A stretch of 64,000 bases of DNA from Bacillota bacterium (GCA_023386345.1 JAEWJT010000009.1:155449-219448); one strand, 5' to 3'. Positions 14,158-23,420 are shown, numbered from the stretch's first letter. Notes: generated from the letters alone by a model not told the origin. Translations and numbers: made by a program.

Positions 14158-16982
14158 CTTTTTCATATCCTGAGCAGGAAAGACTTGTCCTAAATAATAT
14201 ATCTTTAAGTATTGAAAGAGGTCAATTTGTTGTTTTGTGTGGACCATCAGGCTGCGGAAAAACAACCTTGCTCAGACAATTAAAAACAGTTTTAGCACCT
14301 CATGGCATAAAAAGTGGTACTATTTGCTTCGAGGGGATACCCTTAGATGAGTTAAGTCATGAAAAACAGTCGTCGCACATAGGCTTTGTCCTGCAAAGTC
14401 CAGAAAATCAGATTGTTACGGATAAGGTCTGGCATGAGCTTGCCTTCGGACTTGAGAGCCTTTCGCTTGATACAGCATCAATAAGATTAAGAGTTGCTGA
14501 AATGGCTTCATTTTTTGGCATACAAAATTGGTTTTATAAAAATGTAACAGAGCTTTCTGGAGGACAAAAACAGATTTTAAATCTAGCAAGTATAATGGCA
14601 ATGCAGCCATCTGTTTTAATTTTAGATGAGCCTACAAGTCAATTAGACCCAATTGCGGCTTCGGATTTTCTTGCAACCTTAGCAAAAATAAACAGAGAGC
14701 TTGGAACGACAGTCATTCTTACAGAACATAGGCTTGAGGAGGCTATGCCAATAGCGGATAGAGCTGTAGTGATGGATAAAGGAAGTATTGTTTTTGACGG
14801 TAATCCAAGAGATGTGGGACAATCCTTAAATAAAAAAAATAATAAAATGTTTCTAGCAATGCCTGTGCCTATGCGAGTTTATGCGGGCGTAGAAAATAGC
14901 TTAAATTGTCCGATAACAGTAAGAGAGGGGAGACAATGGTTAGATGAGTTTGCAAAGGAAAGTGAAATATATTTCAATGAAGAAATAAAAGAAAATTTTT
15001 ATAAATCTAAAATGTTTAATAAAGAAGATTTTGCTATAAAAGAAATTAGAAAATCATCTAGAAAAAAAGATTGTCTAAATAAGGAAAATGAAGTAATAAG
15101 CATTACAGAAGCATGGTTTAGATATGAGAGGGATTTGCCAGATGTAGTTAAGGGAGTAAATCTTAAGGTATCAAAAGGAGAGTTTTTAGCTATATTAGGT
15201 GGAAATGGCACAGGGAAAACAACAACTCTTTCTCTACTGTCTGGACTTAATCGACCTTATAGAGGAAATGTAATGCTTTGTGGCAAACCACTTCATACAA
15301 TTCCAGATAATGAAAAATTTAGTGGGCTTCTTGGAGTATTGCCTCAAAATCCACAAGCTTTGTTTATTAAGAAAACTGTTGAGTTAGATTTACTTGAAAT
15401 GCTCAAAGGACGTCGCCTAACAGCAGATGAGCGTCAAAAACGAGTTATGAATGTATCATCTCTTTGCAGATTAGAAAATTTATTAAATCAGCATCCTTAT
15501 GATTTATCCGGAGGTGAGCAGCAACGAGCAGCTTTAGCAAAGGTATTGTTACTTGAGCCACAAATCTTGCTTTTGGACGAGCCGACAAAAGGTATGGATG
15601 CAGAGTTTAAACAAATATTTGCAGGTATTTTAAAAAGGCTCTTAAAAAAAGGTGTTACAATCGTTATGGTAAGCCATGATATAGAATTTTGCGCTAGTTA
15701 TGCAGATAGATGTGCCTTGTTTTTTGACGGAGGGATTGTAACTGATGCTAAGCCAAGGCAGTTTTTTTCTGGCAATAGCTTTTATACTACAGCAGCAAAT
15801 CGAATGGCAAGGCGTTTAATTCCTGAAGCTGTTACAGCAGAGGATATTATCATAGCTTGCGGGGGAAGTGTTATAGATAATGATATTTCATCAGAAAATG
15901 TCACAATAACAGACGACAGCAACAGTATGAATGAAGATGTTAATAAAATTAAAGCAGAGTCGGAAAAAGATGATTTTTCTTTAAAAGGATTTAATAATTT
16001 TTTTAAAAAAAATCTAACGATAATCAAGAAAATAATAGCAACTATCTCATTTATACCACTTTTTATAAGCATTAAAAATTTATTTCCTATCATAGCGAGT
16101 TTTGCGTGGACAACGCTTAAAGGAGAGCAACTGGCTATGGAACAATTTACATCAAAGCAATTATTGACTTATGTTAGTACACTCATTGTACTCACAATTT
16201 CAGCTACTGCATTTTGTATGTCAATATTTTCTAAGAGCAAAGTCTCTAAATCGATTATCCAAGTTCAAAGGGACAGAAGAAAGCTTTCAAAACGAACTTT
16301 AATCGCTGCTGCATTGATATTGCTACTTATACCTTTTACCATATACATAGGTGTTTTTTATTTAGGAGATAGAAAATATTATTTTATATCTCTGCTTATA
16401 ATTTTAGAAACTATGATACCATTTGTAATGATTTTTGAGGGACGCAAACCTCAAGCAAGAGAACTGGTAATTATTGCCGCATTATGTGGAATAGGAGTTG
16501 CAGGCAGGGCGGCTTTCTTTATGCTGCCACAGTTTAAACCTGTTGCAGCTGTAGTGATTATATCAAGTGTAGCATTTGGAGCTGAAAGCGGATTTCTTGT
16601 AGGTTCAATGACTATGTTTTTATCCAATATGCTTTATGGACAAGGTCCTTGGACACCTTGGCAGATGTTTGCTATGGGGATTATAGGATTTCTATCAGGA
16701 TTTTTGTTTCGCAAGGGCTTACTAAGGAGAGACAGCTTATCACTTGCAGTATTTGGAGGGATATCGGTGTTCTTAGTGTACGGAGGCATTATGAATCCAG
16801 CCTCAGTTATAATGTTTCAATCAAAGATATCCTTTCCAATGATAGTCACATCTTGGGTTACTGGAGCACCATTTGATTTAATTCATGCTACAGCAACTGT
16901 GTTTTTTCTATTGACTATGGGTGATACAATGCTCGAAAAGCTTGATAGAATAAAAGTTAAATATGGACTTGTAGAAGATTAA
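14130..16982 (+). CDS. ECF importer fusion: EcfA-EcfA-S component
   Basis: A 950-residue protein with a GTG start at 14130, seven bases after AAGGAGG and inside the end of ecfT. The first ABC ATPase (about 1-235) has Walker A GPSGCGKTT at 38, signature LSGGQKQ near 141 and Walker B VLILDEPTSQLDP. The second (about 320-560) has GGNGTGKTT near 357, LSGGEQQRAALAK near 458 and ILLLDEPTKGMD. After an acidic linker, residues about 625-950 are membrane spans; the last six resemble the S-component family found in corrinoid ECF systems, with PQFKPVAAVVIIS and YGQGPWTPWQMFAMG. ECF systems normally encode these as separate chains. The fusion places both ATPases and the substrate-specific subunit in one polypeptide; EcfT is the only missing part and lies immediately upstream. 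Cobalamin is the inferred substrate from the riboswitch and DUF4430 genes. Confidence 0.88.
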   Translation: MESYTIKNLTFSYPEQERLVLNNISLSIERGQFVVLCGPSGCGKTTLLRQLKTVLAPHGIKSGTICFEGIPLDELSHEKQSSHIGFVLQSPENQIVTDKVWHELAFGLESLSLDTASIRLRVAEMASFFGIQNWFYKNVTELSGGQKQILNLASIMAMQPSVLILDEPTSQLDPIAASDFLATLAKINRELGTTVILTEHRLEEAMPIADRAVVMDKGSIVFDGNPRDVGQSLNKKNNKMFLAMPVPMRVYAGVENSLNCPITVREGRQWLDEFAKESEIYFNEEIKENFYKSKMFNKEDFAIKEIRKSSRKKDCLNKENEVISITEAWFRYERDLPDVVKGVNLKVSKGEFLAILGGNGTGKTTTLSLLSGLNRPYRGNVMLCGKPLHTIPDNEKFSGLLGVLPQNPQALFIKKTVELDLLEMLKGRRLTADERQKRVMNVSSLCRLENLLNQHPYDLSGGEQQRAALAKVLLLEPQILLLDEPTKGMDAEFKQIFAGILKRLLKKGVTIVMVSHDIEFCASYADRCALFFDGGIVTDAKPRQFFSGNSFYTTAANRMARRLIPEAVTAEDIIIACGGSVIDNDISSENVTITDDSNSMNEDVNKIKAESEKDDFSLKGFNNFFKKNLTIIKKIIATISFIPLFISIKNLFPIIASFAWTTLKGEQLAMEQFTSKQLLTYVSTLIVLTISATAFCMSIFSKSKVSKSIIQVQRDRRKLSKRTLIAAALILLLIPFTIYIGVFYLGDRKYYFISLLIILETMIPFVMIFEGRKPQARELVIIAALCGIGVAGRAAFFMLPQFKPVAAVVIISSVAFGAESGFLVGSMTMFLSNMLYGQGPWTPWQMFAMGIIGFLSGFLFRKGLLRRDSLSLAVFGGISVFLVYGGIMNPASVIMFQSKISFPMIVTSWVTGAPFDLIHATATVFFLLTMGDTMLEKLDRIKVKYGLVED

Positions 16983-17001
16983 GACTTCAAAAAATTACCA
17001 G

Positions 17002-17155
17002 TTGACAAAAGAATGATAGTTAAATATAATGGTTAGTGTTGACTAACCATATGTTTTGATATCGAGTTAGCGGCAACTAACATTTTACATATTTGAAATA
17101 TAACTTAACTGTAAAATATTTGCTATATTTTGAAGTTAGGTTAGCGATAGGTAAC
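17002..17155 (+). promoter_or_regulatory. Siderophore-operon promoter with three DtxR-like operators
   Basis: TTGACA (17002-17007), a 17-bp spacer and a perfect TATAAT (17025-17030). Directly after the -10 lies a palindrome GGTTAGTGTTGACTAACC (17031-17048). The core pattern GTTAG-N6-CTAAC is repeated at 17066-17081 and, with one mismatch, at 17140-17155. The spacing and sequence resemble metal-dependent DtxR/IdeR-family boxes more than a Fur box. It probably represses the importer genes when iron is plentiful. Confidence 0.7.
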
Positions 17156-17176
17156 TGAATAGGAAAGGAAAAGCAT

Positions 17177-18130
17177 ATGAAAAAAAGACTGGTTTTATTG
17201 ACAGCCTTAATTACCTTAGGAATTATTTCCTTAACTATAGGAGTAAAGGACTTTAGCATATCTGGATTGATAAGCGGAAACTACGATGATTTATACATAC
17301 TGATAATAAGTAGAATTCCAAGATTATTGAGTATTTTGATAACTGGAGCAGGCTTGAGTATATCAGGTCAAATAATGCAGACTATAACAGGCAATAAATT
17401 TGCTTCTCCATCTACTGCCGGAACTATGGAGTGGTGTAAGCTTGGAGTTCTTATAGCAATATTTATTGCCGGAGGACAAGCTAAGATATTAAAAATATTG
17501 ATAGCATTTTCAGTAGCATTTTTAGGAAATTTATTATTTGTATATATAATTCAAAAAATAAAGCTTAAAAATGCAATAATGGTTCCGCTTATTGGAATTA
17601 TGCTAGGCAGTGTTGTCGGATCATTCACAACTTTTGCTGCCTACAGATTTGACCTTATACAAAACATTTCATCGTGGCTTCAAGGAAGTTTTTCTTTAAT
17701 AATCAAAGGAAATTATGAAATATTGTATCTAGGAATACCATTAGTCATTATGGCGTATTTCTATGCAGGAAAGTTTACTCTTGCAGGAATGGGAGAGAGC
17801 TTTGCTACGAATTTAGGTCTAAATTATAAAAAGATTATTTTGCTTGGCTTACTTATAGTATCCATGCTAAGTTCTATCATTGTTGTAACTATTGGAAACA
17901 TTGCATTTGTAGGATTGATTATACCTAACTTGGTTTCGATGTACCGAGGAGATAATCTGAAATACACTTTGGCAGATACAGCCATTTTAGGATCTTTATT
18001 TTTGCTTTTGTGTGACATTATAGGACGAGTTATAATCTACCCTTATGAAGTTTCAATAAGCTTAATTGTAAGTATCTTGGGAAGCATTATATTTTTACTT
18101 ATTATTTTCTCCAAGAAAGGCAAGGTATAA
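17177..18130 (+). CDS. yclN: FecCD-type siderophore permease (YclN-like)
   Basis: A 317-residue polytopic membrane protein of the FecCD family; AGGAAAGG lies about ten bases before the ATG. Family features include SRIPRLLSILITGAGLSISG at about residue 42 and the G-x-x-F-x-G-L-I-I-P-N segment (IAFVGLIIPNLVSMYRG). The four-gene set of permease, permease, ATPase and lipoprotein matches the yclNOPQ/ceuBCDE type, whose characterised members import petrobactin and related catecholate siderophores. The exact siderophore cannot be read from sequence. It is the first gene of the operon and is directly controlled by the triple-operator promoter. Confidence 0.88.
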   Translation: MKKRLVLLTALITLGIISLTIGVKDFSISGLISGNYDDLYILIISRIPRLLSILITGAGLSISGQIMQTITGNKFASPSTAGTMEWCKLGVLIAIFIAGGQAKILKILIAFSVAFLGNLLFVYIIQKIKLKNAIMVPLIGIMLGSVVGSFTTFAAYRFDLIQNISSWLQGSFSLIIKGNYEILYLGIPLVIMAYFYAGKFTLAGMGESFATNLGLNYKKIILLGLLIVSMLSSIIVVTIGNIAFVGLIIPNLVSMYRGDNLKYTLADTAILGSLFLLLCDIIGRVIIYPYEVSISLIVSILGSIIFLLIIFSKKGKV

Positions 18131-18131
18131 T

Positions 18132-19103
18132 ATGAAGAATTTAAAATTTGATAAAAAGGCATTTGTCATAATACTTATTCTTTTAGCAGCCTTTCTGATA
18201 TTTAGCGCTATGTTTTTATTTATCGGCTTAAATTCAAAAAATATTTCTTTCTTTTTGCCTAAAAGATTTATAAAAGTTGCGACGATAGTTTTAGTTAGCT
18301 ACTGTGTAAGCTATTCTTCTGTAAGTTTTCAAACTATAACTAACAACAGACTTTTAACTCCGAGCGTAATAGGACTGGATGCCCTGTATATGTTTATTCA
18401 GACAGTTATAGTCATGTTCATAGGAACAGGGACAATTTCAATTATGACAGGATATACAAATTTTATTATTTCCGTAGTTGTAATGGTTTTGAGCTCTTGC
18501 GTGTTATTTCTGGTATTGTTTAAAAAAGAGAGAACAAATATATATTTTCTGATTTTAGTAGGAATTATAATCGGTACTTTGTTTAATGGAATGGCAACAT
18601 TCATGCAGGTTATAATGGACCCAAATGAATTTTCAAATCTTCAGGACAAAATGTTTGCAAGCTTTAACAATATTAATGAGAGCCTGCTGGGCATAAGTGC
18701 AGTAATTGTGGTTTTTTGTATGATTTTTACAATAAGGGACAATTCAAAACTTGATGTAATATCCTTAGGTCAAGACCACGCGATTAATTTAGGCGTAAAT
18801 TATCATAAATTTGTGCTTCGTAGTCTGATTGTTATTTCAATTCTGGTATCTGTTTCTACAGCTCTGGTTGGCCCTATAACATTCTTGGGGATATTAGTTG
18901 TCAGTGTTTCAAGAAAGCTTTATGATACCTACAAGCACAAATATAGAATAGTAATTACTTTCTTATTTAGTGCAGTGATACTTATGGCAGCCCTGTTATT
19001 TACAGAGCGTATTATAAAATTTGGTACTACAATTAGTGTAATAATAAATTTTGTCGGAGGTATCTTATTTATTTACATGATATTAAAGGAGAAAAGAGTA
19101 TGA
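18132..19103 (+). CDS. yclO: FecCD-type siderophore permease (YclO-like)
   Basis: A 323-residue polytopic membrane protein, one base after yclN. It has FecCD-family landmarks (RFIKVATIVLVSYCVSYSSV, TPSVIGLDALYM, GPITFLGILVVSVSRKL). It is the second half of the heterodimeric permease; the last four bases overlap the ATPase start. Its role as partner of the upstream permease follows from family and gene order. Confidence 0.88.
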   Translation: MKNLKFDKKAFVIILILLAAFLIFSAMFLFIGLNSKNISFFLPKRFIKVATIVLVSYCVSYSSVSFQTITNNRLLTPSVIGLDALYMFIQTVIVMFIGTGTISIMTGYTNFIISVVVMVLSSCVLFLVLFKKERTNIYFLILVGIIIGTLFNGMATFMQVIMDPNEFSNLQDKMFASFNNINESLLGISAVIVVFCMIFTIRDNSKLDVISLGQDHAINLGVNYHKFVLRSLIVISILVSVSTALVGPITFLGILVVSVSRKLYDTYKHKYRIVITFLFSAVILMAALLFTERIIKFGTTISVIINFVGGILFIYMILKEKRV

Positions 19104-19858
19104 TTCAAACAGATAAATTAGTAAAAATTTATGGCGAAAAAAAGGTAGTTGAAGATGTTAGTATAAAAGTGCCTAAGGGAAAATTAATTGCTTTTATAGG
19201 AAGCAATGGTGCTGGCAAAAGTACACTTATATCAATTATGAGCCGTACTCTTGTAAAAACTTCCGGCAATGTTTTTATAGATGAAAAGGATATAGGCAAG
19301 TGGGATAATAATAAACTTTCTAAGCGCCTGTCAATCTTAAAGCAGTCCAATCATCTTAATATACGCTTAACAGTCAGAGAATTAGTCAGTTTCGGAAGAT
19401 TTCCATATTCACAGGATAGACTGACAAAAGAGGATATAAAGCATGTTGATGCTGCTTTATCATATTTAGATTTGCAGGATCTTGAAAATTCATATTTAGA
19501 TGAGCTTAGTGGAGGGCAAAGACAAATGGCTTACATAGCAATGGTCATAGCTCAGGACACAGAGTATATATTTCTTGATGAGCCTCTAAATAATCTGGAT
19601 ATGAAACATTCAGTCAAGATTATGAAAATCTTAAAAAAATTAGTTGATGAAATGAATAAGACCATTATGGTTGTAATTCATGATATAAATTTTGTTTCTT
19701 GCTATGCTGATTATGTCGTAGCAATGAAAAAAGGGAAGGTGATAAAAGAAGGAAAAACAGAAGAAATTATCAACAAAAATGTTTTGAGAGAAGTATACGG
19801 TATGGATATAGATGTTGAATCGGTAAACGGTAAAAACATATGCCTGTATTACAAATAA
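19100..19858 (+). CDS. yclP: Siderophore ABC importer ATPase (YclP-like)
   Basis: A 252-residue FepC-family ATPase with an ATG overlapping the yclO stop. Walker A GSNGAGKST is near residue 35, the Q-loop follows SILKQSN, the signature is LSGGQRQMAYIAMVIAQ near 136, Walker B is YIFLDEPLNNLDM, and the H-loop is VVIHDINF. It energises iron-siderophore import with the two upstream permeases. Confidence 0.9.
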   Translation: MIQTDKLVKIYGEKKVVEDVSIKVPKGKLIAFIGSNGAGKSTLISIMSRTLVKTSGNVFIDEKDIGKWDNNKLSKRLSILKQSNHLNIRLTVRELVSFGRFPYSQDRLTKEDIKHVDAALSYLDLQDLENSYLDELSGGQRQMAYIAMVIAQDTEYIFLDEPLNNLDMKHSVKIMKILKKLVDEMNKTIMVVIHDINFVSCYADYVVAMKKGKVIKEGKTEEIINKNVLREVYGMDIDVESVNGKNICLYYK

Positions 19859-19897
19859 TTTATTACAAACAACTTAATTTTAGGAGGATATGAAAAA

Positions 19898-20896
19898 ATG
19901 AAAAAAATATTATCATTAGCATTAATATTGCTATTGTCATTAGCATTTATGGTAGGGTGTAGCCAAGAAAAACAAGAGGAAAAGAAGCCTGATCAGGCAC
20001 AAGATACTCCAAAAACAGATGACACAGGTAAGTCAGATGATACAGATAAAAAAGAAGAGCCTAAAGAAATTAATATAGAGCATGCTAAAGGATCAATAAA
20101 ATTAGAGAGTGCAGCAAAGAAAATAGTAGTATTTGATATGGGAGGTCTTGATACAGTTGATGCAATTGCTCCTGATATTGAAATAGCAGTTCCAACAAGC
20201 AATATTCCTAAGGCATTATCTAAATATGAGAATGCTGTAAATGCAGGATCTCTTTTTGAACCTGATATGGAAGCAATATTTAATTTTGAACCTGATTTAA
20301 TAATCATAGGTGCAAGACAAGCTGATTATTATGATGAATTCAGCAAAATAGCTCCGACAATATATGTAGAAATAAATGCAGATACATATATGGATGATTT
20401 TAAACTTAGCACATTAAATATAGCTAGGGCAATAGGAAAAGAAGACGAAGCTAAAAAATATTTAGATGAAATAGATAAAGAAATAGAAGCTATTAAAGAA
20501 TTATCAAAATCATCAGAAAAAAAATCTTTGATAATTATGACTAATGACGGAAATATAAGTGCGTATGGAAAAGGCTCAAGATTTGGTCTTATACATGATG
20601 TGCTTGGAATTCCTGCAGTAGATGAAACAATAAAAGTATCTAATCACGGTCAAGAAGCGAGCTTTGAATATATAGCTCAAGTAAATCCAGAAATTCTATT
20701 TGTAATAGACAGAACAGCGGTAGCAGGCGGTTCAGCAAAAGCTAGCGATACTTTAAACAATGATTTGGTTAAAAGTGTTACTGCATATAAAAATAATAAA
20801 ATTATTTATTTAAACGCAGAAGCATGGTACTTAGCAAATGGTGGAATTAACATGATGAATCTAATGCTTAGTGAAGTAAAAGCTGCATTAAACTAA
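19898..20896 (+). CDS. yclQ: Siderophore-binding lipoprotein (YclQ/CeuE-like)
   Basis: A 332-residue lipoprotein with AGGAGG before the ATG. A lipobox ends at Cys21 (FMVGC), then an acidic Lys/Asp-rich linker (about 22-55) leads to a type III periplasmic-binding-protein domain with the typical KIVVFDMGGLDTVDAI start and EPDLIIIGARQ. It captures ferric siderophore at the outer membrane face and passes it to YclNO. It is the last gene, followed by a terminator. Confidence 0.88.
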   Translation: MKKILSLALILLLSLAFMVGCSQEKQEEKKPDQAQDTPKTDDTGKSDDTDKKEEPKEINIEHAKGSIKLESAAKKIVVFDMGGLDTVDAIAPDIEIAVPTSNIPKALSKYENAVNAGSLFEPDMEAIFNFEPDLIIIGARQADYYDEFSKIAPTIYVEINADTYMDDFKLSTLNIARAIGKEDEAKKYLDEIDKEIEAIKELSKSSEKKSLIIMTNDGNISAYGKGSRFGLIHDVLGIPAVDETIKVSNHGQEASFEYIAQVNPEILFVIDRTAVAGGSAKASDTLNNDLVKSVTAYKNNKIIYLNAEAWYLANGGINMMNLMLSEVKAALN

Positions 20897-20906
20897 GCTT
20901 AACAAT

Positions 20907-20960
20907 AAAAAAGAGATTTTTAATGTCATTGAATTAAGACATTGAAAATCTCTTTTTTGT
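20907..20960 (+). terminator. Terminator of the siderophore operon
   Basis: A-rich arm AAAAAAGAGATTTTT plus AATGTC pairs with GACATTGAAAATCTCTTTTTT (20938-20958), an almost perfect 20-bp stem ending in a T run. Confidence 0.85.
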
Positions 20961-21175
20961 AACTAAAAATAATAAATTCTAATTATGAATTAATATACTA
21001 TCTTAGCAGTTTGACATATCCCTTATGTCTTAAATTGTCTAAAAAATAAAAAAATTTCATAATTGAGTCAAGTTGTATAATTTATTTTGAATTGACAAAT
21101 TGATTGAACTTCAATACGATTGTTAAGGTAGACAAGCTCAGTAAAATAAGAGTAAAAAATGTTTTGGAGGTTACG

Positions 21176-22333
21176 ATGGAAATAAAAAAAGAATTGCCAG
21201 CAATATTTGAAGAATTTGCAGAGGCAAGAAGAAATGCTTTTTTATCTGTTAAGGAAATTAAGGAAAAAGGAATACCGGTTGTAGGAGTTTTTTGTACATT
21301 TATGCCTGAGGAAATTCCAATGGCTATGGGTGCAGTTCCTATTGGACTATGTTCGTTTTCAGAGGAGACAATACCGGAAGCTGAAAAGGACTTGCCAAAG
21401 AACCTATGTCCACTTATAAAGGCAAGCTATGGATTTGCTAAAACTGATAAATGTCCATTTTTCTATTTCTCAGATTTAGTTGTAGGAGAATCTACTTGTG
21501 ACGGAAAGAAAAAGATGTATGAATATTTAAGCGAATTTAAACCTGTGCATATCATGGAGATTCCTAACAGCGCAACTGGTAAAAGCGGATTTGAGATGTG
21601 GAAAAAAGAAGTTATAGGATATAAGGAAAAGCTTGAAGAATTCTTTGGTGTTACAATAACTGAGGAACAACTGAGAGAGGCTGTAAAACTTAAAAACAGA
21701 GAAAGAGATGTAAGAAAAGAATTCTATAGTCTAGGTAAATTAAAACCTTCACCAATACAAGGCTCTAAAGTACATAATACTCTTTACGGAGCAGGATTTA
21801 AGTTCGATAAAGAAGCAAATATAAAAGAAATGAAGGCTCTTATCGAGCAGATTAAGAGTGAATATGTTCCTAATGAAGAAGATGCAAAAAAACCACGTAT
21901 ATTGATAACAGGCTCACCAATAGGGGGAGTAAGTGCAAAGATATTTAAAGCTATAGAGGATAACGGAGGCTGCGTAGTTGCTTTGGAAAATTGCGGCGGT
22001 GCTAAAGCAATAGAAGAAAATGTTGACGAAAATGCTGAGGATATCTACGAAGCTATAGCTCGCAAGTATTTGAATATCGGTTGTGCATGTATATCTCCAA
22101 ACGGTAAAAGATTAGAGCTTTTGGACAAAATGATAGATGAGTATCAAGTAGATGGAGTTATGGATGTTGTGCTTACATCATGTCACCCTTATAGTGTTGA
22201 AACGCTTCAAATTAAGAGATTTACTGAAAATGAAAAAAATATACCTTATATGACAATTGAGACAGATTATTCACAATCTGATGCAGGACAATTAAATACA
22301 AGAATTGCAGCATTTATAGAGATTTTAAAATAG
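21176..22333 (+). CDS. Double-cubane cluster protein (2-hydroxyacyl-CoA dehydratase D-like, YjiM type)
   Basis: A 385-residue protein; GGAGG lies five bases before the ATG at 21176, so the in-frame upstream ATG at 21104 is not used. It belongs to the HgdB/FldBC superfamily, with conserved cysteines in contexts such as GVFCTFMPEEIP, LCPLIKASYGF, KCPFFYFSDLVVGESTCDGKKKMYE and SCHPYSVET. A stand-alone single-subunit member paired with one activase, and not with a CoA-transferase or second subunit, matches the double-cubane [8Fe-9S] proteins (YjiM), which carry out very low-potential reductions of small molecules in vitro. The physiological substrate of that family is unknown. The activase lies convergently downstream. 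Confidence 0.85.
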   Translation: MEIKKELPAIFEEFAEARRNAFLSVKEIKEKGIPVVGVFCTFMPEEIPMAMGAVPIGLCSFSEETIPEAEKDLPKNLCPLIKASYGFAKTDKCPFFYFSDLVVGESTCDGKKKMYEYLSEFKPVHIMEIPNSATGKSGFEMWKKEVIGYKEKLEEFFGVTITEEQLREAVKLKNRERDVRKEFYSLGKLKPSPIQGSKVHNTLYGAGFKFDKEANIKEMKALIEQIKSEYVPNEEDAKKPRILITGSPIGGVSAKIFKAIEDNGGCVVALENCGGAKAIEENVDENAEDIYEAIARKYLNIGCACISPNGKRLELLDKMIDEYQVDGVMDVVLTSCHPYSVETLQIKRFTENEKNIPYMTIETDYSQSDAGQLNTRIAAFIEILK

Positions 22334-22387
22334 ATAAAAAATAAAACTTATCTAATAGGAAAGAGAACTCTCCAATTAAATAAAATA

Positions 22388-22427
22388 ATTGCCAATACGT
22401 GAATTTTCATGTATTGGCAATATTTTT
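22388..22427. terminator. Bidirectional terminator between convergent genes
   Basis: A 16-bp stem (22388-22403 with 22406-22421, one G-U pair) is followed by a T run on the plus strand and preceded by A-rich sequence that serves the minus strand. It separates the double-cubane protein from its activase. Confidence 0.85.
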
Positions 22428-23184
22428 ATTTAGATGCTATAATTGCAGCACCCAAAGCACCTGCGTATCTTCCGAGCTCATTTGTAACAACATCCTGTCC
22501 TATTTTTTCAGATAGCTTGCTTGCTACGTGTGAAGATTGGCTCAAACCTCCGGTGAGTATACATTTGCCCTCTATACCGTGTCTGTTTACCAATTGACTT
22601 ACCTTAGTCACTACAGAATCTATGACACCTGCGGCTATATCCCTTCTGTCAGCACCTGCTCCTATGTATCCAATAACCTCAGATTCAGCAAAAACTGTGC
22701 ACATTGAGCTTATATTAAGAGCTTTTCCAAACGATGAAAGCTCTAAAAATTCTTCAAGACTAAGTCCCATTCTATTAGCCATAATTTCTATAAATTTTCC
22801 TGTTCCTGCTGAGCATTTATCATTCATCAAAAAACTTGTTACCATGCCATTTTTATATGTTATGACTTTTGTATCTTGTCCTCCGATATCAACGACAGTA
22901 CAATTTTCTTTTAAAAGATAACCGCCGCCTAGACCATGGCATTTTATCTCCGTTACTACATCATCTGCAAAGGCTACAGATATTCTTCCATATCCAGTTG
23001 CAATGACCTTTGTATCATTTTTATCGAATTTGACACCAAAATCAATAAGTTTATTTTTAATTAGTTCCGAAGTTTCCTTACTGTTCCAGCCGGTTGGCAG
23101 GGTAAAGCAGTTTATAATTTTATTGCCGTCAAATATCACAGTTTTGGCAGCAGTAGAGCCTATATCAACACCAATAAAGTTCAT
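22426..23184 (-). CDS. ATP-dependent activase/reductase for the double-cubane protein (YjiL type)
   Basis: A 252-residue protein of the BadF/BadG/HgdC (ASKHA) family; the start at 23184 gives the family N-terminus MNFIGVDIGSTAAKTVIF, whereas upstream in-frame ATGs add an unlikely basic extension. Motifs are the phosphate-1 loop DIGSTAAKT, NDKCSAGTGKFIEIMANRM with one iron-sulfur Cys, and ISSMCTVFAESEVI with the second; two subunits share one [4Fe-4S] cluster. It couples ATP hydrolysis to electron transfer into its partner. Partnership with the protein at 21176 is inferred from family pairing and adjacency; here the two are convergent rather than co-transcribed. Confidence 0.88.
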   Translation of the reverse strand: MNFIGVDIGSTAAKTVIFDGNKIINCFTLPTGWNSKETSELIKNKLIDFGVKFDKNDTKVIATGYGRISVAFADDVVTEIKCHGLGGGYLLKENCTVVDIGGQDTKVITYKNGMVTSFLMNDKCSAGTGKFIEIMANRMGLSLEEFLELSSFGKALNISSMCTVFAESEVIGYIGAGADRRDIAAGVIDSVVTKVSQLVNRHGIEGKCILTGGLSQSSHVASKLSEKIGQDVVTNELGRYAGALGAAIIASK

Positions 23185-23420
23185 TATAACACACATCCTT
23201 TTCGTTTTATTCAAGCACAAATTATAATAAAATTTTTTACAATAATATCTATAAGTTGATTGTAATAATGGTAATTTAACATACTTATACATTATAAATT
23301 AATATAGGGAACTATAAAAATAGAAGTTATTTATATATAGACTTGTTTGAATAACTTAAAGTTATAGTTAAAGTATAAGAATATAAAATTTAAAATATTT
23401 TGAGTAAAGAAAATATATAT

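Noticed and set aside
17031..17081. Fur boxes at the siderophore promoter
   Set aside because: The GATAATGATTATC-type core is absent; the GTTAG-N6-CTAAC pattern fits DtxR-type boxes better.
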